Source: Litorimonas sp965205225
GTDB lineage: Bacteria; Pseudomonadota; Alphaproteobacteria; Caulobacterales; Maricaulaceae
Direction of reading: 5' to 3'
Length of the DNA: 64,000 nucleotides
Assembly: GCA_965205225.1 (NCBI GenBank)
Contig: CBDBFZ010000003.1
Coordinates: 806,001 to 870,000 of the forward strand
In this document: in pieces, positions 12,301 to 21,300 of the stretch
How the letters are laid out: each line of letters starts with the position of its first letter
Numbering within the stretch: the first letter of the stretch is position 1
Notes under the pieces: generated by a model
Told to the model about the DNA's origin: nothing
Seen by the model: only the letters and a program-made list of their open reading frames with translations
Databases searched by the model: none
Translations under genes and position numbers: made by a program

Positions 12301-15300
12301 ATCACCATAGCCGTCGCCATTGACATCCCCCGCCGACGAGACTGAGAAACCGGACTGGTCACTCGCATCGATGCCGTTGAGGATGAAGCCGTTGGTCCCG
12401 CTCAGCGCCGACAGATCCAGCATGCCATTCGTGCCCGGCGCGCTTGCCCCGCCATAGATCACATAGATCTCGCCGGCCGCACTGTCCCCGTTCGGGTCGG
12501 CCCCCGGGGCCCCGATGATCAGATCATCATAGCCGTCGCCATTGACATCCCCCGCAGACGAGACGGAAGTGCCGGAACGGTCATTCGCGTCGATCCCGTT
12601 GAGGATGAAGCCATTCGTGCCGTCCAGCGCCGACAGATTGAACCTGCCCCCTGTGCCCGGCGCGCTTGCCCCGCCATAGATCACATAGATCTCGCCGGCC
12701 GCACTGTCCCCATCCGAGTCGGCCCTGTAGGCCCCGATGATCAGATCATCATAGCCGTCGCCATTGACATCCCCCGCCGACGAGACGGACCGACCGGAAC
12801 GGTCATAAGCGTCGATCCCGTTGAGGATGAAGCCATTTGTGCCGTCCAGCGCCGACAGATCGAGCACGCCGTCTGTGCCCGGCGCGCTGGCCCCGCCATA
12901 GATCACATAGGTCTCCCCGGCTCTACTGTCCCCATTCGGGTCTGCCCAATCGGCCCCGATGATCAGATCATCATAGCCGTCGCCATTGACATCCCCCGCA
13001 GACGAGACGGACCGACCAGAATAGTCATCCGCGTCGATCCCGTTGAGGATGAAGCCATTCGTGCCGTCCAGCGAGGAGAGAGGGATCAGGTCATATTCAT
13101 CTGTCACCGTGATGGCGACATTTTGCTCCGTACTATTGGTATCATCGGACGCGGTGACGATTATGTCATAGACATTATCCCCGTCAGCATCGCCCGGCGC
13201 CTCGAAATCGGGGGCCGCTCTGAAACTGACCTCGCCCGTATTGGCGTCGATCATGAACAGCGCCGCATCCGTCCCGGACAGGCTGTAGCTCAGCGGACCA
13301 CCATCCGCGTCCGCCGCCGCCTCATAGGCCGCACTCTGGTTCTCCGCCACGCTGACCGTGGCGGGCGAGGTGAAGGCCGGGACATTGTCATTCGTCACCG
13401 TGATGGCGACAGGCTGATCCGTCTGATTGGTGCCATCGGACGCGGTGACGATGATATCATAGACATTATCCCCGTCAGCATCACCCGGCGCCTCGAAATC
13501 GGGGGCCGCTCTGAAACTGACCTCGCCCGTATTGGCGTCGATCGTGAACAGCGCCGCATCCGTCCCGGACAGGCTGTAGACCAGAGTGTCGCCATCCGTA
13601 TCCGTCGCCGCTGCCATATAGGCTGCAGTCTGGTTCTCCTGCGCGTTGGCCGTGGCGGGCGAGGTGAAGACCGGTATATTGTCATTGTCATTCGTCACCG
13701 TGATGGCGACATTGTGGTCCGTACTATTGATGCCATCCGACGCGGTGACGATAATGTCATAGATATTATCCCCGCCATCATCGCCCGGCGCTTCAAAGTC
13801 GGGCGCCGCTATAAAACTGACCTCGCCTGTATTGGCATCGATCGTGAACAAGGCCGCATCCGTCCCGGACAGGCTATAGACCAGAGTGTCGCCATCCGCA
13901 TCCGTCGCCGCCGCCTCATAGGCCACGGTCTGGTTCTCCTGCGCGTTGGCCGTGGCGGGCGAGGTGAAGACCGGTATATTATCATTGTCATTCGTCACCG
14001 TGATGGCGACATTGTGGTCCGTGCTATTGATGCCATCCGACGCGGTGACGATAATGTCATAGACATTATCCCCACCATCATCGCCCGGCGCCTCAAAGTC
14101 GGGCGCCTCTATAAAACTGACCTCGCCTGTATCGGCATCAATCGTGAACAGGGCCGCATCCGTCCCGGACAGGCTATAGACTAGCGCATCGCCATCCGCA
14201 TCCGTCGCCACCGCCATATAGGCTGCGGTCTGGTTCTCCTGCGCGTTGGCAGCGGCGGGCGAGGTGAAGACCGGGACATTGTCATTCGTCACCGTGATGG
14301 CGACATTGTGGTCCGTACTATTGATGCCATCCGACGCGGTGACGATAATGTCATAGACATTATCCCCACCATCATCGCCCGGCGCCTCAAAGTCGGGCGC
14401 CGCCATAAAACTGACCTCGCCCGTATCGGCATCGATCGTGAACAAGGCCGCATCCGTCCCGGACAGGCTATAGACCAGAGTGTCGCCATCCGCATCCGTC
14501 GCCGCCGCCATATAGGCTGCAGTCTGGTTCTCCTGCACGTTGGCCGTGGCGGGCGAGGTGAAGGTCGGGGCATTGTCATTTTCATTCGTCACCGTGATGG
14601 CGACATTGTGGTCCGTACTATTGATGCCATCCGACGCGGTGACGATAATGTCATAGATATTATCCCCGCCATCATCGCCCGGTGCCTCAAAGTCGGGCGC
14701 CTCTATAAAACTGACCTCGCCTGTATCGGCATCGATCGTGAACAAGGCCGCATCCGTCCCGGACAGGCTGTAGACTAGCGCATCGCCATCCGCATCCGTC
14801 GCCGCCGCCATATAGGCTGCGGTCTGGTTCTCCTGCGCGTTGGCCGTGGCGGGCGAGGTGAAGGCCGGGACATTGTCATTTTCATTCGTCACCGTGATGG
14901 CGACAGACTGATCCGTCTGTCTGGTACCATTGGACGCGGTGACGATGATATCATAGACATTATCGCCGTCATCATCGCCCGGCGTCTCGAAATCGGGGGC
15001 CGCTCTGAAACTGACCTCGCCCGTATTGGCGTCGATCGTGAACAGCGCCGCATCCGTCCCGGACAGGCTGTAGCTCAGCGGACCGCCATAGGCGTCCGCC
15101 GCCACCGCCTCATAAGCCGCAATCTGGTTCTCCGCCGCTTTGCCCACGGCGGGCGAGGTGAATACCGGTATCGCGACCACCTGCACCCCATCCTCTACGC
15201 GCAACTGAGCATTGCCGTCCCTGTATACAGTATAGGCCGTGCCATCCTCCGTAACCGTCCCGGTCAGGTCGAAGTTACTGCCGCCCAGATCAACCCTGTC

Positions 15301-18300
15301 ATCCGCATCCCCCAGCACATCGAGGCTTGCCACACCGCCCGCGCGCTCCTCCGTTACGTCGAACACGGCCAGCGCGTCCAGCACCAAAGTGTTGGACCCC
15401 GTGCCGGACAGATCAAAGACTTCCACACTGTCCACGCTGGCATGGCCCGCGCCCGTCAGGTCGAGCGACAGGCCGGAACCGTCCAGTATCAGGGTGTCAC
15501 GACCTGTGCCGCCATCGACCGCTGCAAAGTCAAGCGCGGTGACGCTAGTCACGTCATCGCCCGCGCCGCCGCGCACCACATCATCCGTGGCAATTCCCGT
15601 AAAGCTGTCCGCGCCGGCATTGCCGGTGAAATTATCGACTGCCGCCGTGCCCTGTGCTGTCACCGGCACGAGGCTTTCCGTCCCCGTTGCCCCGCCATAG
15701 ATCACATAGGTCTCGCCGGCCCCACTGTCCTCATTCGGGTCGCCCCCGTAGGCCCCGATGATCAGATCATCATAGCCGTCGCCATTGACATCCCCCGCCG
15801 ACGAAACGGAAAAGCCGGAACGGTCTTCTTCGTCGATCCCGTTGAGGATGAAGCCATTCGTGCCGTCCAGCGCCGACAGATTGAACCTGCCCCCTGTGCC
15901 CGGCGCGCTTGCGCCGCCATAGACCACATAGGTCTCCCCGGCATTACTGTCCCCATTCGGGTCGCCCCCCCACGCCCCGATGATCAGATCATCATAGCCG
16001 TCGCCATTGACATCCCCCGCAGACGAGACGGAAGCGCCGGAAAAGTCACTCCCGTCGATCCCGTTGAGGATCAAGCCATTCCTGCCGTCCAGCGTCGACA
16101 GATCAAGCACGCCGTCTGTGCCCGGCGCGCTTGCCCCGCCATAGATGACATAGGTCTCCCCGGCGTCACTGTCCCCGCCCGGGTCTGCCCTGTAGGCTCC
16201 GATGATCAGATCATCATAGCCGTCGCCATTGACATCCCCCGCAGACGAGACGGAAAAGCCGGACCGGTCATATTCGTCGATCCCGTTGAGGATGAAGCCA
16301 TTCGTGCCGTCCAGCGCCGACAGATCCAGTTCGCCCCCTGTGCCCGGCGCGCTTGCGCCGCCATAGACCACATAGGTCTCCCCGGCGTTACTGTCCTCAT
16401 TCGGGTCGGCTTCCCTGGCCCCGATGATCAGATCATCATAGCCGTCGCCATTGACATCCCCCGCAGACGAGACGGACCGGCCGGACTGGTCACTCCCGTC
16501 GATCCCGGTCAGGGTAAAGCCGTTGGTCCCGCTCAGCGCCGACAGATCCAGCACACCGTTCGTACCAGGCGCGCTTGGCCCGCCATAGATCACATAGATC
16601 TCGCCGGCGTTACTGTCCTCATTCGGGTCGCCCCCGTAGGCCCCGATGATCAGATCATCATAGCCGTCGCCATTGACATCCCCCGCAGACGAGACGGACC
16701 GCCCGAAACGGTCATCCGCGTCGATGCCGTTGAGGATGAAGCCATTCGTGCCGTCCAGCGCCGACAGATCCAGCTTACCTCCTGTGCCCGGCGCGCTCGC
16801 CCCGCCATAGACGATATAGGTCTCGCCGGAACGAGAACCATTCGGGTCGGCCCAATCGGCCCCGATGATCAGATCATCATAGCCGTCGCCATTGACATCC
16901 CCCGCAGACGAGACGGAACCACCGGAGCGGTCAAGCCTGTCGATCCCGTTGAGGATGAAGCCATTCGTGCCGTCCAGCGCCGACAGATCCAGCTTACCTC
17001 CTGTGCCCGGCGCGCTTGCCCCGCCATAGACGATATAGGTCTCGCCGGAACGAAAACCATTCGGGTCGGCCCAATCGGCCCCGATGATCAGATCATCATA
17101 GCCGTCGCCATTGACATCCCCCGCAGACGAGACGGAAGTGCCGGAATAGTCCCGCGTGTCGATCCCGGTCAGGGCAAAGCCGTTGCTGCCGTCCAGCGAG
17201 GAGAGAGGGATCAGGTCATATTCATCTGTCACAGTGATGGCGACAGGCTGCTCCGTACTATTGGCACCATCCGATGCGGTGACGATGATGTCATAGACAT
17301 TATCCCCGTCAGCATCGCCCGGCGCCTCGAAATCGGGGGCCGCTCTGAAACTGACCACGCCTGTATCGGCATCGATCGTGAACAGGGCCGCATCCGTCCC
17401 GGACAGGCTGTAGCTCAGCGGATCGCCATCCGCGTCCGCCGCCGCCGCCTCATAGGCCGCAACCTGGTTCTCCGCCACGCGGACCGTGGCGGGCGAGGTG
17501 AAGGCCGGGGCATTGTCATTTTCATTCGTCACCGTGATGGCGACATTTTGGTTCGTACTATTGGTATCATCGGACGCGGTGACGATGATGTCATAGACAT
17601 TATCCCCGCCATCATCGCCCGGCGCCTCGAAATCGGGGGCCGCTTTAAAACTGACCACGCCCGTATTGGCGTCGATCGTGAACAGGGCCGCATCCGTCCC
17701 GGACAGGCTGTAGTTCAGCGGATCGCCATCCGCGTCCGCCGCTGCCGCTTCATAGGCCGCAACCTGGTTCTCCTGCGCGTTGGCCGTGGCGGGCGAGGTG
17801 AAGGCCGGGATATTGTCATTGTCATTCGTCACCGTGATGGCGACATTGTGGTTCGTGCTATTGATGCCATCCGACGCAGTGACGATAATGTCATAGATAT
17901 TATCCCCACCATCATCGCCCGGCGCCTCAAAGTCGGGCGCCTCTATAAAACTGACCTCGCCTGTAGCGGCATCAATCGTGAACAGCGCCGCATCCGTCCC
18001 GGACAGGCTGTAGACTAGAGTGTCGCCATCCGCATCCGTCGCCGACGCCATATAGGCTGCGGTCTGGTTCTCCCGCGCGTTGGCCGTGGCGGGCGAGGTG
18101 AAGACCGGGGCATTATCATTGTCATTCGTCACCGTGATGGCGACATTGTGGTCCGTGCTATTGATGCCATCCGACGCGGTGACGATAATGTCATAGACAT
18201 TATCCCCACCATCATCGCCCGGTGCCTCAAAGTCGGGGGCCGCTCTGAAACTGACCTCGCCTGTAGCGGCATCAATCGTGAACAGCGCCGCATCCGTCCC

Positions 18301-21300
18301 GGACAGGCTGTAGCTTAGCGGACCGCCATCCGCGTCCGCCGCCGCCGCCTCATAGGCCGCAATCTGGTTCTCCGTCACGCTGACCCGGTCGATGTTCCCG
18401 TCCGCGTCATCATCGAACTCGGTCCTAGTTCGCCTGCTGTTCGTATAAAAATAGGTCTCGGTCCGGTCGGTCGTGCCGTCCCCGTCGGTATCGAGGGCGG
18501 CCCGGTCGATGTTCCCGTCCGCGTCGTCGTCGAAGTTGGTCCGAATCAGGGTGCCGTCCGAATTATACGTGTAGGTCTCGGTCCGGGTCAGGCTCCGAGC
18601 ACCATCCGCAGCAAACGTGTAGTGATCGCTCCGGTCTATATTTCCGTCATCATCCGCATCCAGGTCCACCCGCTCCCAGCGACCGTCCGCATTCAGGTGG
18701 ACCGTCCGGTCGATATTGCCGTCATCGTCCAGGTCTGAGTCCCTCCGGATCACGCGAGCAGTGCCGTCGTCATCAATCGCGTAGTGATTGATCCGGTCAG
18801 GCGTGCCGTCGCCGTCATCGTCAAAGGCGATGCGATCAATATTGCCGTCATTATCGTCATCGAAGCGGGTCCGGATCAGGGTGCCGTTCGAATTATACGT
18901 GTAGGCCTCGCTCCGGTCGGCTGTGCCGTCATCGTCAACGTCGAAGTCGGTCCGGGTCAGGCTCCGAGCACCATCCGCAGCAAACGTGTAGTGATCGCTC
19001 CGGTCTATATTTCCGTCATCATCCGCATCCAGGTCCACCCGCTCCCAGCGACCATCCGCATTCAGGTGGACCGTCCGGTCGATATTGCCGTCATCGTCCA
19101 GGTCAGAGTCCCTCCGGATCACGCGAGCAGTGCCGTCGTCATCAATCGCATAGTGATTGATCCGGTCGGGTGTGCCGTCGCCGTCATCGTCAAAGGCGAT
19201 CCGGTCAATATTGCCGTCATTATCATCATCAAAGCGGGTCCGGATCCGGTTGCCGTCCCTGTTATAGATGTAGGCTTCGCTCCGGTCGGTTGTGCCGTCG
19301 CCGTCATCGTCAAAGTCGCTCCGGGTCAGGCTCCGTGTGCCATCCGCAGCAAACGTGTAGTGATCGCTCCGGTCTATATTTCCGTCATCATCCGCATCCA
19401 GGTCCACCCGCTCCCAGCGACCATCCGCATTCAGGTGGACCGTCCGGTCGATATTGCCGTCATCGTCTAGGTCAAAGTCGGTCCGGATCACGCGAGCAGT
19501 GCCGTCGTCATCAATCGCATAGTGATTGATCCGGTCGGGTGTGCCGTCGCCGTCATCGTCAAAGGCGATGCGGTCAATATTGCCGTCATTGTCATCGTCA
19601 AAGTCGGTCTGGATCAGGTTGCCATCACCGTTATAGATGTAGGCCTCGCTCCGGTCGGCTGTGCCGTCGCCGTCAGTGTCAAAGTCGGTTCGGGTCAGGC
19701 TCCGAGTGCCATCCGCAGCAAAGCTGTAGTGATCGATCCGGTCGATAGTGCCGTCATCATCCGCATCCAGTTCCACCCGCTCCCAGCGACCATCCGCATT
19801 CAGGTGGGCGATCCGGTCGATATTGCCGTCATCGTCCAGGTCAGAGTCCCTCCGGATCACGCGACCAGTGCCGTCGTCATCAATCGCATAGTGATTGATC
19901 CGGTCAGGCGTGCCGTCGCCGTCATCGTCAAAGGCGATGCGATCAATATTGCCGTCATTATCATCATCGAACCGAGTCCGGATCCGATTACCGTCCCCGT
20001 CATAGATGTAGGCTTCGCTCCGGTCGGTTGTGCCGTCGCCGTCAGTGTCAAAGTCGGTTCGGGTCAGGCTCCGAGTGCCATCCGCAGCAAAGCTGTAGTG
20101 ATCGATCCGGTCGATAGTGCCGTCATCATCCGCATCCAGTTCCACCCGCTCCCAGCGACCATCCGCATTCAGGTGGACCGTCCGGTCGATATTGCCGTCA
20201 TCGTCCAGGTCAGAGTCCCTCCGGATCACGCGAGCAGTGCCGTCGTCATCAATCGCATAGTGATTGATCCGGTCGGGTGTGCCGTCGCCGTCATCGTCAA
20301 AGGCGATCCGGTCAATATTGCCGTCATTATCATCATCAAAGCGGGTCCGGGTCCGGTTGCCGTCCCTGTTATAGATGTAGGCCTCGCTCCGGTCGGTTGT
20401 GCCGTCGCCGTCAGTGTCAAAGTCGGTCCGGGTCAGGCTCCGAGTGCCATCCGCAGCAAAGCTGTAGTGATCGATCCGGTCGATATTTCCGTCATCGTCC
20501 GCATCCAGTTCCACTCGCTCCCAGCGACCATCCGCATTCAGGTGGGCGATCCGGTCGATATTGCCGTCATCGTCTAGGTCAAAGTCGGTCCGGATCACGC
20601 GAGCAGTGCCGTCGTCATCAATCGCGTAGTGATTGATCCGGTCAGGCGTGCCGTCACCGTCATTGTCGAAGGCGATGCGGTCAATATTGCCGTCATTGTC
20701 GTCATCGAAGCGGGTCCGGATCCGGTTGCCATCACCGTCATAGATGTAGGCCTCACTCCGGTCGGCTGTGCCGTCGCCGTCATCGTCAAAGTCGCTCCGG
20801 GTCAGGCTCCGTGTGCCATCCGCAGCAAAGCTGTAGTGATCGATCCGGTCTATAGTGCCGTCATCATCCGCATCCAGTTCCACCCGCTCCCAGCGACCAT
20901 CCGCATTCAGGTGGACCGTCCGGTCGATATTGCCGTCATCGTCCAGGTCAGAGTCCCTCCGGATCACGCGAGCAGTGCCGTCGTCATCAATCGCATAGTG
21001 ATTGATCCGGTCGGGTGTGCCGTCGCCGTCATCGTCAAAGGCGATGCGGTCAATATTGCCGTCATTATCATCATCAAAGCGGGTCCGGATCCGGTTACCA
21101 TCCCCGTTATAGATGTAGGCCTCGCTCCGGTCGGTTGTGCCGTCGCCGTCAGTGTCAAAGTCGGTCCGGGTCAGGCTCCGAGTGCCATCCGCAGCAAAGC
21201 TGTAGTGATCGATCCGGTCGATAGTGCCGTCATCATCCGCATCCAGTTCCACCCGCTCCCAGCGACCGTCCGCATCCAGGTGGGCCGTCCGGTCGATATT

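Noticed and set aside
15442..18018. 858-codon plus-strand open frame with H-R-D-G-D-I and D-V-I-D-I-I-P repeats
   Set aside because: It is antisense to the cadherin and FG-GAP coding repeats; the periodic protein is a mirror of the repeat DNA, with no start signal and no known family.
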